Positions 33,901-48,900 of a stretch of 64,000 nucleotides of DNA are shown piece after piece. Position 1 is the first letter of the stretch. Each line of letters begins with the position of its first letter. The translations under genes and the position numbers were made by a program. Below the pieces are notes generated by a model. The model did not search any database, was not told the DNA's origin, and was given only the letters and a program-made list of their open reading frames with translations. This DNA is from Elmis aenea (taxonomy: Eukaryota; Arthropoda; Insecta; Coleoptera; Elmidae), in assembly GCA_947652605.1 (NCBI GenBank), contig CANTFG010000190.1, forward strand, positions 1 through 64,000, in the 5' to 3' direction.

Positions 33901-36900
33901 CATGTAAAGATGCAAAGGATAAACTTGTCCTGTGATATACAAATCAATAATTAAAATTGTTTCGAAATAGTCGCTCAAGGAACATATGTATTAACTAAAG
34001 CACGGTATTTTTAGGAAATTATTAAAAATTAAAACCAGCTCATTGAAAGACATATGCAATACAATTGTATTCATGTAAAGAGACGATGGATAAACTGTTT
34101 CTGTGATATACAAATCAATAATTAAAATTGTTTCGAAATAGTCGCTCAAGGAACATATGTATTAACTAAAGCACGGTATTTTTAGGAAATTATTAAAAAT
34201 TAAAACCAGCTCATTGAAAGACATATGCAAAACAATTGTATTCATGTAAAGAGGCGATGGATAAACTGTTCCTGTGATATACAAATCAATAATTAAAATT
34301 GTTTCGAAATAGTCGCTCAAGGAACATATGTATTAACTAAAGCACGGTATTTTTAAGACATTATTAAAAATTAAAACCAGCTCATTGAAAGACATATGCA
34401 AAACAATTGTATTCATGTAAAGAGGCGATGGATAAACTGTTCCTGTGATATACAAATCAATAATTAAAATTGTTTAGAAATAGTCGCTCAAGGAACATAT
34501 GTATTAACTAAAGCACTGTATTTTTAGGAAATTATTAAAAATTAAAACCAGCTCATTGAAAGACATATGCAATACAATTGTATTCATGTAAAGAGACGAT
34601 GGATAAACTGTTTCTGTGATATACAAATCAATAATTAAAATTGTTTCGAAATAGTCGCTCAAGGAACATATGTATTAACTAAAGCACGGTATTTTTAGGA
34701 AATTATTAAAAATTAAAACCAGCTCATTGAAAGACATATGCAAAACAATTGTATTCATGTAAAGAGGCGATGGATAAACTGTTTCTGTGATATACAAATC
34801 AATAATTAAAATTGTTTCGAAATAGTCGCTCAAGGAACATATGTATGAACTAAAGCACGGTATTTTTTGGAAATCATTAAAAATTAAAACCAGCTCATTG
34901 AAAGACATATGCAAAACAATTGTATTCATGTAAAGAGGCGATGGATAAACTGTTCCAGTGATATACAAATCAATAATTGAAATTGTTTCGAAATAGTCGC
35001 TTAAGGAACATATGTATTAACTAAAGCACGGTATTTTTAGGAAATTATTAAAAATTAAAACCAGCTCATTGAAAGACATATGCAAAACAATTGTATTCAT
35101 GTAAAGAGGCGATGGATAAACTGTTCCTGTGATATACAAATCAATAATTAAAATTGTTCAGAAATAGTCGCTCAAGGAATATATGTATTAACTAAAGCAC
35201 GGTATTTTTAGGAAATTATTAAAAATTAAAACCAGCTCATTGAAAGACATATGCAAAACAATTGTATTCATGTAAAGAGGCGATGGATAAACTGTTCCTG
35301 TGATATACAAATCAATAATTAAAATTGTTTAGAAATAGTCGCTCAAGGAACATATGTATTAACTAAAGCACGGTATTTTTAAGACATTATTAAAAATTAA
35401 AACCAGCTCATTGAAAGACATATAAAAAACAATTGTATTCACGTAAAAAGGCGATGGATAAACTGTTCCTGTCATATACAAATCAATAATTAAAATTGTT
35501 TAGAAATAGTCGCTCAAGGAACATATGTATTAACTAAAGCACTGTATTTTTAGGAAATTATTAAAAATTAAAACCAGCTCATTGAAAGACATATGCAAAA
35601 CAATTGTATTCATGTAAAGAGGCGATGGATAAACTGTTCCTGTGATATACAAATCAATAATTAAAATTGTTTAGAAATAGTCGCTCAAGGAACATATGTA
35701 TTAACTAAAGCACGGTATTTTTAGGAAATTATTAAAAATTAAAACCAGCTCATTGAAAGACATATGCAAAACAATTGTATTCATGTAAAGAGGCGATGGA
35801 TAAACTGTTTCTGTGATATACAAATCAATAATTAAAATTGTTTCGAAATAGTCGTTCAAGGAACATATGTATGAACTAAAGCACGGTATTTTTTGGAAAT
35901 CATTAAAAATTAAAACCAGCTCATTGAAAGACATATGCAAAACAATTGTATTCATGTAAAGAGGCGATGGATAAACTGTTCCAGTGATATACAAATCAAT
36001 AATTGAAATTGTTTCGAAATAGTCGCTTAAGGAACATATGTATTAACTAAAGCACGGTATTTTTAGGAAATTATTAAAAATTAAAACCAGCTCTTTGAAA
36101 GACATATGCAAAACAATTGTATTCATGTAAAGAGGCGATGGATAAACTGTTCCTGTGATATACAAATCAATAATTAAAATTGTTTAGAAATAGTCGCTCA
36201 AGGAACATATGTATTAACTAAAGCACGGTATTTTTAGGAAATTATTAAAAATTAAAACCAGCTCATTGAAAGACATATGCAAAACAATTGTATTCATGTA
36301 AAGAGGCGATGGATAAACTGTTTCTGTGATATACAAATCAATAATTGAAATTGTTTCGAAATAGTCGCTTAAGGAACATATGTATTAACTAAAGCACGGT
36401 ATTTTTAGGAAATTATTAAAAATTAAAACCAGCTCATTGAAAGACATATGCAAAACAATTGTATTCATGTAAAGAGGCGATGGATAAACTGTTCCTGTGA
36501 TATACAAATCAATAATTAAAATTGTTTCGAAATAGTCGCTCAAGGAACATATGTATTAACTAAAGCACGGTATTTTTAGGAAATTATTAAAAATTAAAAC
36601 CAGCTCTTTGAAAGACATATGCAAAACAATTGTATACATGTAAAGAGGCGATAGATAAACTGTTCCTGTAATATACAAATCAATAATTAAAATTGTTTCG
36701 AAATAGTCGCTCAAGGAACATATGTATTAACTAAAGCACGGTATTTTTAGAAAATTATTAAAAATTAAAACCAGCTCATTGAAAGACATATGCAAAACAA
36801 TTGTATTCATGTAAAGAGGCGATGGATAAACTGTTCCTGTGATATACAAATCTATAATTAAAATTGTTTCGAAATAGTCGCTTAAGGAACATATGTATTA

Positions 36901-39900
36901 ACTAAAGCACGGTATTTTTAGGAAATTATTAAAAATTAAAACCAGCTCATTGAAAGGACATATGCAAAACAATTGTATTCATGTAAAGAGGCGATGAATA
37001 AACTGTTCCTGTGATATACAAATCAATAATTAAAATTGTTTAGAAATAGTCGCTCAAGAAACATATGTATTAACTAAAGCACGGTATTTTTAAGAAATTA
37101 TTAAAAATTAAAACCAGCTCATTGAAAGACATATGCAAAACAATTGTATTCATGTAAAGAGGCGATGGATAAACTGTTCCTGTGATATACAAATCAATAA
37201 TTAAAATTGTTTAGAAATAGTCGCTCAAGGAACATATGTATTAACTAAAGCACGGTATTTTTAGGAAATTATTAAAAATTAAAACCAGCTCATTGAAAGA
37301 CATATGCAAAACAATTGTATTCATGTAAAGATGCGAAGGATAAACTTGTCCTGTGATATACAAATCAATAATTAAAATTGTTTAAAAATAGTCGCTCAAG
37401 GAACATATGTATTAACTAAAGCACGGTATTTTTAGGAAATCATTAAAAATTAAAACCAGCTCATTGAAAGACATATGCAAAACAATTGTATTCATGTAAA
37501 GAGGCGATGGATAAACTGTTTCTGTGATATACAAATCAATAATTAAAATTGTTTAGAAATAGTCGCTCAAGGAACATATGTATTAACTAAAGCACGGTAT
37601 TTTTAGGAAATTATTAAAAATTAAAACCAGCTCATTGAAAGACATATGCAAAACAATTGTATTCATGTAAAGATGCGAAGGATAAACTTGTCCTGTGATA
37701 TACAAATCAATAATTAAAATTGTTTAAAAATAGTCGCTCAAGGAACATATGTATTAACTAAAGCACGGTATTTTTAGGAAATTATTAAAAATTAAAACCA
37801 GCTCATTGAAAGACATATGCAAAACAATTGTATTCATGTAAAGAGGCGATGGATAAACTGTTCCTGTGATATACAAATCAATAATTAAAATTGTTTAGAA
37901 ATAGTCGCTCAAGGAACATATGTATTAACTAAAGCACGGTATTTTTAGGAAATTATTAAAAATTAAAACCAGCTCATTGAAAGACATATGCAAAACAATT
38001 GTATTCATGTAAAGATGCGAAGGATAAACTTGTCCTGTGATATACAAATCAATAATTAAAATTGTTTAAAAATAGTCGCTCAAGGAACATATGTATTAAC
38101 TAAAGCACGGTATTTTTAGGAAATCATTAAAATTAAAACCAGCTCATTGAAAGACATATGCAAAACAATTGTATTCATGTAAAGATGCGAAGGATAAACT
38201 TGTCCTGTGATATACAAATCAATAATTAAAATTGTTTCGAAATAGTCGCTCAAGGAACATATGTATTAACTAAAGCACGGTATTTTTAGGAAATCATTAA
38301 AAATTAAAACCAGCTCATTGAAAGACATATGCAAAACAATTGTATTCATGTAAAGAGGCGATGGATAAACTGTTTCTGTGATATACAAATCAATAATTAA
38401 AATTGTTTCGAAATAGTCGCTCAAGGAACATATGTATTAACTAAAGCACGGTATTTTTAGGAAATTATTAAAAATTAAAACCAGCTCATTGAAAGACATA
38501 TGCAAAACAATTGTATTCATATAAAGAGGCGATGGATAAACTGTTCCTGTGATATACAAATCAATAATTAAAATTGTTTCAAAATAGTCGCTCAAGGAAC
38601 ATATGTATTAACTAAAGCACGGTATTTTTAGGAAATTATTAAAAATTAAAACCAGCTCATTGAAAGACATATGCAAAACAATTGTATTCATGTAAAGATG
38701 CGAAGGATAAACTTGTCCTGTGATAAACAAATCAATAATTAAAATTGTTTCGAAATAGTCGCTCAAGGAACATATGTATTAACTAAAGCACGGTATTTTT
38801 AGGAAATTATTAAAAATTAAAACCAGCTCATTGAAAGACATATGCAATACAATTGTATTCATGTAAAGAGACGATGGATAAACTGTTTCTGTGATATACA
38901 AATCAATAATTAAAATTGTTTCGAAATAGTCGCTCAAGGAACATATGTATTAACTAAAGCACGGTATTTTTAGGAAATTATTAAAAATTAAAACCAGCTC
39001 ATTGAAAGATATATGCAAAACAATTGTATTCATGTAAAGAGGCGATGGATAAACTGTTCCTGTGATATACAAATCAATAATTAAAATTGTTTCGAAATAG
39101 TCGCTCAAGGAACATATGTATTAACTAAAGCACGGTATTTTTAAGACATTATTAAAAATTAAAACCAGCTCATTGAAAGACATATGCAAAACAATTGTAT
39201 TCATGTAAAGAGGCGATGGATAAACTGTTCCTGTGATATACAAATCAATAATTAAAATTGTTTAGAAATAGTCGCTCAAGGAACATATGTATTAACTAAA
39301 GCACTGTATTTTTAGGAAATTATTAAAAATTAAAACCAGCTCATTGAAAGACATATGCAATACAATTGTATTCATGTAAAAAGACGATGGATAAACTGTT
39401 TCTGTGATATACAAATCAATAATTAAAATTGTTTCGAAATAGTCGCTCAAGGAACATATGTATTAACTAAAGCACGGTATTTTTAGGAAATTATTAAAAA
39501 TTAAAACCAGCTCATTGAAAGACATATGCAAAACAATTGTATTCATGTAAAGAGGCGATGGATAAACTGTTTCTGTGATATACAAATCAATAATTAAAAT
39601 TGTTTCGAAATAGTCGCTCAAGGAACATATGTATGAACTAAAGCACGGTATTTTTTGGAAATCATTAAAAATTAAAACCAGCTCATTGAAAGACATATGC
39701 AAAACAATTGTATTCATGTAAAGAGGCGATGGATAAACTGTTCCAGTGATATACAAATCAATAATTGAAATTGTTTCGAAATAGTCGCTTAAGGAACATA
39801 TGTATTAACTAAAGCACGGTATTTTTAGGAAATTATTAAAAATTAAAACCAGCTCTTTGAAAGACATATGCAAAACAATTGTATTCATGTAAAGAGGCGA

Positions 39901-42900
39901 TGGATAAACTGTTCCTGTGATATACAAATCAATAATTAAAATTGTTCAGAAATAGTCGCTCAAGGAATATATGTATTAACTAAAGCACGGTATTTTTAGG
40001 AAATAATTAAAAATTAAAACCAGCTCATTGAAAGACATATGCAAAACAATTGTATTCATGTAAAGAGGCGATGGATAAACTGTTCCTGTGATATACAAAT
40101 CAATAATTAAAATTGTTTAGAAATAGTCGCTCAAGGAACATATGTATTAACTAAAGCACGGTATTTTTAAGACATTATTAAAAATTAAAACCAGCTCATT
40201 GAAAGACATATGCAAAACAATTGTATTCATGTAAAAAGGCGATGGATAAACTGTTCCTGTCATATACAAATCAATAATTAAAATTGTTCAGAAATAGTCG
40301 CTCAAGGAACATATGTATTAACTAAAGCACGGTATTTTTAGGAAATTATTAAAAATTAAAACCAGCTCATTGAAAGACATATGCAAAACAATTGTATTCA
40401 TGTAAAGAGGCGATGAATAAACTGTTCCTGTGATATACAAATCAATAATTGAAATTGTTTCGAAATAGTCGCTCAAGGAACATATGTATTAACTAAAGCA
40501 CGGTATTTTTAGGAAATTATTAAAAATTAAAACCAGCTCATTGAAAGACATATGCAAAACAATTGTATTCATATAAAGAGGCGATGGATAAACTGTTCCT
40601 GTGATATACAAATCAATAATTAAAATTGTTTCAAAATAGTCGCTCAAGGAACATATGTATTAACTAAAGCACGGTATTTTTAGGAAATTATTAAAAATTA
40701 AAACCAGCTCATTGAAAGACATATGCAAAACAATTGTATTCATGTAAAGATGCGAAGGATAAACTTGTCCTGTGATATACAAATCAATAATTAAAATTGT
40801 TTCGAAATAGTCGCTCAAGGAACATATGTATTAACTAAAGCACGGTATTTTTAGGAAATTATTAAAAATTAAAACCAGCTCATTGAAAGACATATGCAAT
40901 ACAATTGTATTCATGTAAAGAGACGATGGATAAACTGTTTCTGTGATATACAAATCAATAATTAAAATTGTTTCGAAATAGTCGCTCAAGGAACATATGT
41001 ATTAACTAAAGCACGGTATTTTTAGGAAATTATTAAAAATTAAAACCAGCTCATTGAAAGATATATGCAAAACAATTGTATTCATGTAAAGAGGCGATGG
41101 ATAAACTGTTCCTGTGATATACAAATCAATAATTAAAATTGTTTCGAAATAGTCGCTCAAGGAACATATGTATTAACTAAAGCACGGTATTTTTAAGACA
41201 TTATTAAAAATTAAAACCAGCTCATTGAAAGACATATGCAAAACAATTGTATTCATGTAAAGAGGCGATGGATAAACTGTTCCTGTGATATACAAATCAA
41301 TAATTAAAATTGTTTAGAAATAGTCGCTCAAGGAACATATGTATTAACTAAAGCACTGTATTTTTAGGAAATTATTAAAAATTAAAACCAGCTCATTGAA
41401 AGACATATGCAATACAATTGTATTCATGTAAAAAGACGATGGATAAACTGTTTCTGTGATATACAAATCAATAATTAAAATTGTTTCGAAATAGTCGCTC
41501 AAGGAACATATGTATTAACTAAAGCACGGTATTTTAGGAAATTATTAAAAATTAAAACCAGCTCATTGAAAGACATATGCAAAACAATTGTATTCATGTA
41601 AAGAGGCGATGGATAAACTGTTTCTGTGATATACAAATCAATAATTAAAATTGTTTCGAAATAGTCGCTCAAGGAACATATGTATGAACTAAAGCACGGT
41701 ATTTTTTGGAAATCATTAAAAATTAAAACCAGCTCATTGAAAGACATATGCAAAACAATTGTATTCATGTAAAGAGGCGATGGATAAACTGTTCCAGTGA
41801 TATACAAATCAATAATTGAAATTGTTTCGAAATAGTCGCTTAAGGAACATATGTATTAACTAAAGCACGGTATTTTTAGGAAATTATTAAAAATTAAAAC
41901 CAGCTCTTTGAAAGACATATGCAAAACAATTGTATTCATGTAAAGAGGCGATGGATAAACTGTTCCTGTGATATACAAATCAATAATTAAAATTGTTCAG
42001 AAATAGTCGCTCAAGGAATATATGTATTAACTAAAGCACGGTATTTTTAGGAAATAATTAAAAATTAAAACCAGCTCATTGAAAGACATATGCAAAACAA
42101 TTGTATTCATGTAAAGAGGCGATGGATAAACTGTTCCTGTGATATACAAATCAATAATTAAAATTGTTTAGAAATAGTCGCTCAAGGAACATATGTATTA
42201 ACTAAAGCACGGTATTTTTAAGACATTATTAAAAATTAAAACCAGCTCATTGAAAGACATATGCAAAACAATTGTATTCATGTAAAAAGGCGATGGATAA
42301 ACTGTTCCTGTCATATACAATTCAATAATTAAAATTGTTTAGAAATAGTCGCTCAAGGAACATATGTATTAACTAAAGCACTGTATTTTTAGGAAATTAT
42401 TAAAAATTAAAACCAGCTCATTGAAAGACATATGCAAAACAATTGTATTCATGTAAAGAGGCGATGGATAAACTGTTCCTGTGATATACAAATCAATAAT
42501 TAAAATTGTTTAGAAATAGTCGCTCAAGGAACATATGTATTAACTAAAGCACGGTATTTTTAGGAAATTATTAAAAATTAAAACCAGCTCATTGAAAGAC
42601 ATATGCAAAACAATTGTATTCATGTAAAGAGGCGATGGATAAACTGTTTCTGTGATATACAAATCAATAATTAAAATTGTTTCGAAATAGTCGCTCAAGG
42701 AACATATGTATGAACTAAAGCACGGTATTTTTTGGAAATCATTAAAAATTAAAACCAGCTCATTGAAAGACATATGCAAAACAATTGTATTCATGTAAAG
42801 AGGCGATGGATAAACTGTTCCAGTGATATACAAATCAATAATTGAAATTGTTTCGAAATAGTCGCTTAAGGAACATATGTATTAACTAAAGCACGGTATT

Positions 42901-45900
42901 TTTAGGAAATTATTAAAATTAAAACCAGCTCTTTGAAAGACATATGCAAAACAATTGTATTCATGTAAAGAGGCGATGGATAAACTGTTCCTGTGATATA
43001 CAAATCAATAATTAAAATTGTTCAGAAATAGTCGCTCAAGGAATATATGTATTAACTAAAGCACGGTATTTTTAGGAAATTATTAAAAATTAAAACCAGC
43101 TCATTGAAAGACATATGCAAAACAATTGTATTCATGTAAAGAAGCGATGGATAAACTGTTCCTGTGATATACAAATCAATAATTAAAATTGTTTCGAAAT
43201 AGTCGCTCAAGGAACATATGTATTAACTAAAGCACGGTATTTTTAGGAAATTATTAAAAATTAAAACCAGCTCATTGAAAGACATATGCAAAACAATTGT
43301 ATTCATGTAAAGAGGCGATGGATAAACTGTTTCTGTGATATACAAATCAATAATTGAAATTGTTTCGAAATAGTCGCTTAAGGAACATATGTATTAACTA
43401 AAGCACGGTATTTTTAGGAAATTATTAAAAATTAAAACCAGCTCATTGAAAGACATATGCAAAACAATTGTATTCATGTAAAGAGGCGATGGATAAACTG
43501 TTCCTGTGATATACAAATCAATAATTAAAATTGTTTCGAAATAGTCGCTCAAGGAACATATGTATTAACTAAAGCACGGTATTTTTAGGAAATTATTAAA
43601 AATTAAAACCAGCTCTTTGAAAGACATATGCAAAACAATTGTATACATGTAAAGAGGCGATAGATAAACTGTTCCTGTAATATACAAATCAATAATTAAA
43701 ATTGTTTCGAAATAGTCGCTCAAGGAACATATGTATTAACTAAAGCACGGTATTTTTAGGAAATTATTAAAAATTAAAACCAGCTCTTTGAAAGACATAT
43801 GCAAAACAATTGTATACATGTAAAGAGGCGATAGATAAACTGTTCCTGTAATATACAAATCAATAATTAAAATTGTTTCGAAATAGTCGCTCAAGGAACA
43901 TATGTATTAACTAAAGCACGGTATTTTTAGAAAATTATTAAAAATTAAAACCAGCTCATTGAAAGACATATGCAAAACAATTGTATTCATGTAAAGAGGC
44001 GATGGATAAACTGTTCCTGTGATATACAAATCAATAATTAAAATTGTTTCGAAATAGTCGCTCAAGGAACATATGTATGAACTAAAGCACGGTATTTTTT
44101 GGAAATCATTAAAAATTAAAACCAGCTCATTGAAAGACATATGCAAAACAATTGTATTCATGTAAAGATGCGAAGGATAAACTTGTCCTGTGATATACAA
44201 ATCAATAATTAAAATTGTTTCGAAATAGTCGCTCAAGGAACATATGTATTAACTAAAGCACGGTATTTTTAGGAAATTATTAAAAATTAAAACCAGCTCA
44301 TTGAAAGACATATGCAATACAATTGTATTCATGTAAAGAGACGATGGATAAACTGTTTCTGTGATATACAAATCAATAATTAAAATTGTTTCGAAATAGT
44401 CGCTCAAGGAACATATGTATTAACTAAAGCACGGTATTTTTAGGAAATTATTAAAAATTAAAACCAGCTCATTGAAAGACATATGCAAAACAATTGTATT
44501 CATATAAAGAGGCGATGGATAAACTGTTCCTGTGATATACAAATCAATAATTAAAATTGTTTAGAAATAGTCGCTCAAGGAACATATGTATTAACTAAAG
44601 CACGGTATTTTTAGGAAATTATTAAAAATTAAAACCAGCTCATTGAAAGACATATGCAAAACAATTGTATTCATATAAAGAGGCGATGGATAAACTGTTC
44701 CTGTGATATACAAATCAATAATTAAAATTGTTTCAAAATAGTCGCTCAAGGAACATATGTATTAACTAAAGCACGGTATTTTTAGGAAATTATTAAAAAT
44801 TAAAACCAGCTCATTGAAAGACATATGCAAAACAATTGTATTCATGTAAAGATGCGAAGGATAAACTTGTCCTGTGATATACAAATCAATAATTAAAATT
44901 GTTTCGAAATAGTCGCTCAAGGAACATATGTATTAACTAAAGCACGGTATTTTTAGGAAATTATTAAAAATTAAAACCAGCTCATTGAAAGACATATGCA
45001 ATACAATTGTATTCATGTAAAGAGACGATGGATAAACTGTTTCTGTGATATACAAATCAATAATTAAAATTGTTTCGAAATAGTCGCTCAAGGAACATAT
45101 GTATTAACTAAAGCACGGTATTTTTAGGAAATTATTAAAAATTAAAACCAGCTCATTGAAAGATATATGCAAAACAATTGTATTCATGTAAAGAGGCGAT
45201 GGATAAACTGTTCCTGTGATATACAAATCAATAATTAAAATTGTTTCGAAATAGTCGCTCAAGGAACATATGTATTAACTAAAGCACGGTATTTTTAAGA
45301 CATTATTAAAAATTAAAACCAGCTCATTGAAAGACATATGCAAAACAATTGTATTCATGTAAAAAGGCGATGGATAAACTGTTCCTGTCATATACAAATC
45401 AATAATTAAAATTGTTTAGAAATAGTCGCTCAAGGAACATATGTATTAACTAAAGCACTGTATTTTTAGGAAATTATTAAAAATTAAAACCAGCTCATTG
45501 AAAGACATATGCAAAACAATTGTATTCATGTAAAGAGGCGATGGATAAACTGTTCCTGTGATATACAAATCAATAATTAAAATTGTTTAGAAATAGTCGC
45601 TCAAGGAACATATGTATTAACTAAAGCACGGTATTTTTAGGAAATTATTAAAAATTAAAACCAGCTCATTGAAAGACATATGCAAAACAATTGTATTCAT
45701 GTAAAGAGGCGATGGATAAACTGTTTCTGTGATATACAAATCAATAATTAAAATTGTTTCGAAATAGTCGCTCAAGGAACATATGTATGAACTAAAGCAC
45801 GGTATTTTTTGGAAATCATTAAAAATTAAAACCAGCTCATTGAAAGACATATGCAAAACAATTGTATTCATGTAAAGAGGCGATGGATAAACTGTTCCAG

Positions 45901-48900
45901 TGATATACAAATCAATAATTGAAATTGTTCAGAAATAGTCGCTTAAGGAACATATGTATTAACTAAAGCACGGTATTTTTAGGAAATTATTAAAAATCAA
46001 AACCAGCTCTTTGAAAGACATATGCAAAACAATTGTATTCATGTAAAGAGGCGATGGATAAACTGTTCCTGTGATATACAAATCAATAATTAAAATTGTT
46101 TAGAAATAGTCGCTCAAGGAACATATGTATTAACTAAAGCACGGTATTTTTAAGACATTATTAAAAATTAAAACCAGCTCATTGAAAGACATATGCAAAA
46201 CAATTGTATTCATGTAAAAAGGCGATGGATAAACTGTTCCTGTCATATACAAATCAATAATTAAAATTGTTTAGAAATAGTCGCTCAAGGAACATATGTA
46301 TTAACTAAAGCACTGTATTTTTAGGAAATTATTAAAAATTAAAACCAGCTCATTGAAAGACATATGCAAAACAATTGTATTCATGTAAAGAGGCGATGGA
46401 TAAACTGTTCCTGTGATATACAAATCAATAATTAAAATTGTTTCGAAATAGTCGCTCAAGGAACATATGTATGAACTAAAGCACGGTATTTTTTTGGAAA
46501 TCATTAAAAATTAAAACCAGCTCATTGAAAGACATATGCAAAACAATTGTATTCATGTAAAGAGGCGATGGATAAACTGTTCCAGTGATATACAAATCAA
46601 TAATTGAAATTGTTTCGAAATAGTCGCTTAAGGAACATATGTATTAACTAAAGCACGGTATTTTTAGGAAATTATTAAAAATTAAAACCAGCTCTTTGAA
46701 AGACATATGCAAAACAATTGTATTCATGTAAAGAGGCGATGGATAAACTGTTCCTGTGATATACAAATCAATAATTAAAATTGTTCAGAAATAGTCGCTC
46801 AAGGAATATATGTATTAACTAAAGCACGGTATTTTTAGGAAATTATTAAAAATTAAAACCAGCTCATTGAAAGACATATGCAAAACAATTGTATTCATGT
46901 AAACAAGCGATGGATAAACTGTTCCTGTGATATACAAATCAATAATTAAAATTGTTTAGAAATAGTCGCTCAAGGAACATATGTATTAACTAAAGCACGG
47001 TATTTTTAGGAAATTATTAAAAATTAAAACCAGCTCATTGAAAGACATATGCAAAACAATTGTATTCATGTAAAGAGGCGATGGATAAACTGTTTCTGTG
47101 ATATACAAATCAATAATTGAAATTGTTTCGAAATAGTCGCTTAAGGAACATATGTATTAACTAAAGCACGGTATTTTTAGGAAATTATTAAAAATTAAAA
47201 CCAGCTCATTGAAAGACATATGCAAAACAATTGTATTCATGTAAAGAGGCGATGGATAAACTGTTCCTGTGATATACAAATCAATAATTAAAATTGTTTC
47301 GAAATAGTCGCTCAAGGAACATATGTATTAACTAAAGCACGGTATTTTTAGGAAATTATTAAAAATTAAAACCAGCTCTTTGAAAGACATATGCAAAACA
47401 ATTGTATACATGTAAAGAGGCGATAGATAAACTGTTCCTGTAATATACAAATCAATAATTAAAATTGTTTCGAAATAGTCGCTCAAGGAACATATGTATT
47501 AACTAAAGCACGGTATTTTTAGAAAATTATTAAAAATTAAAACCAGCTCATTGAAAGACATATGCAAAACAATTGTATTCATGTAAAGAGGCGATGGATA
47601 AACTGTTCCTGTGATATACAAATCTATAATTAAAATTGTTTCGAAATAGTCGCTTAAGGAACATATGTATTAACTAAAGCACGGTATTTTTAGGAAATTA
47701 TTAAAAATTAAAACCAGCTCATTGAAAGACATATGCAAAACAATTGTATTCATGTAAAGAGGCGATGGATAAACTGTTCCTGTGATATACAAATCAATAA
47801 TTAAAATTGTTTAGAAATAGTCGCTCAAGAAACATATGTATTAACTAAAGCACGGTATTTTTAAGAAATTATTAAAAATTAAAACCAGCTCATTGAAAGA
47901 CATATGCAAAACAATTGTATTCATGTAAAGAGGCGATGGATAAACTGTTCCTGTGATATACAAATCAATAATTAAAATTGTTTAGAAATAGTCGCTCAAG
48001 GAACATATGTATTAACTAAAGCACGGTATTTTTAGGAAATTATTAAAAATTAAAACCAGCTCATTGAAAGACATATGCAATACAATTGTATTCATGTAAA
48101 GAGACGATGGATAAACTGTTTCTGTGATATACAAATCAATAATTAAAATTGTTTCGAAATAGTCGCTCAAGGAACATATGTATTAACTAAAGCACGGTAT
48201 TTTTAGGAAATTATTAAAAATTAAAACCAGCTCATTGAAAGACATATGCAAAACAATTGTATTCATGTAAAGAGGCGATGGATAAACTGTTTCTGTGATA
48301 TACAAATCAATAATTAAAATTGTTTCGAAATAGTCGCTCAAGGAACATATGTATGAACTAAAGCACGGTATTTTTTGGAAATCATTAAAAATTAAAACCA
48401 GCTCATTGAAAGACATATGCAAAACAATTGTATTCATGTAAAGAGGCGATGGATAAACTGTTCCAGTGATATACAAATCAATAATTGAAATTGTTTCGAA
48501 ATAGTCGCTTAAGGAACATATGTATTAACTAAAGCACGGTATTTTTAGGAAATTATTAAAAATTAAAACCAGCTCATTGAAAGATATATGCAAAACAATT
48601 GTATTCATGTAAAGAGGCGATGGATAAACTGTTCCTGTGATATACCAATCAATAATTAAAATTGTTTAGAAATAGTCGCTCAAGGAACATATGTATTAAC
48701 TAAAGCACGGTATTTTTAGGAAATTATTAAAAATTAAAACCAGCTCATTGAAAGACATATGCAAAACAATTGTATTCATGTAAAGAGACGATGGATAAAC
48801 TGTTTATGTGATATACAAATCAATAATTAAAATTGTTTCGAAATAGTCGCTCAAGGAACATATGTATTAACTAAAGCACGGTATTTTTAGGAAATTATTA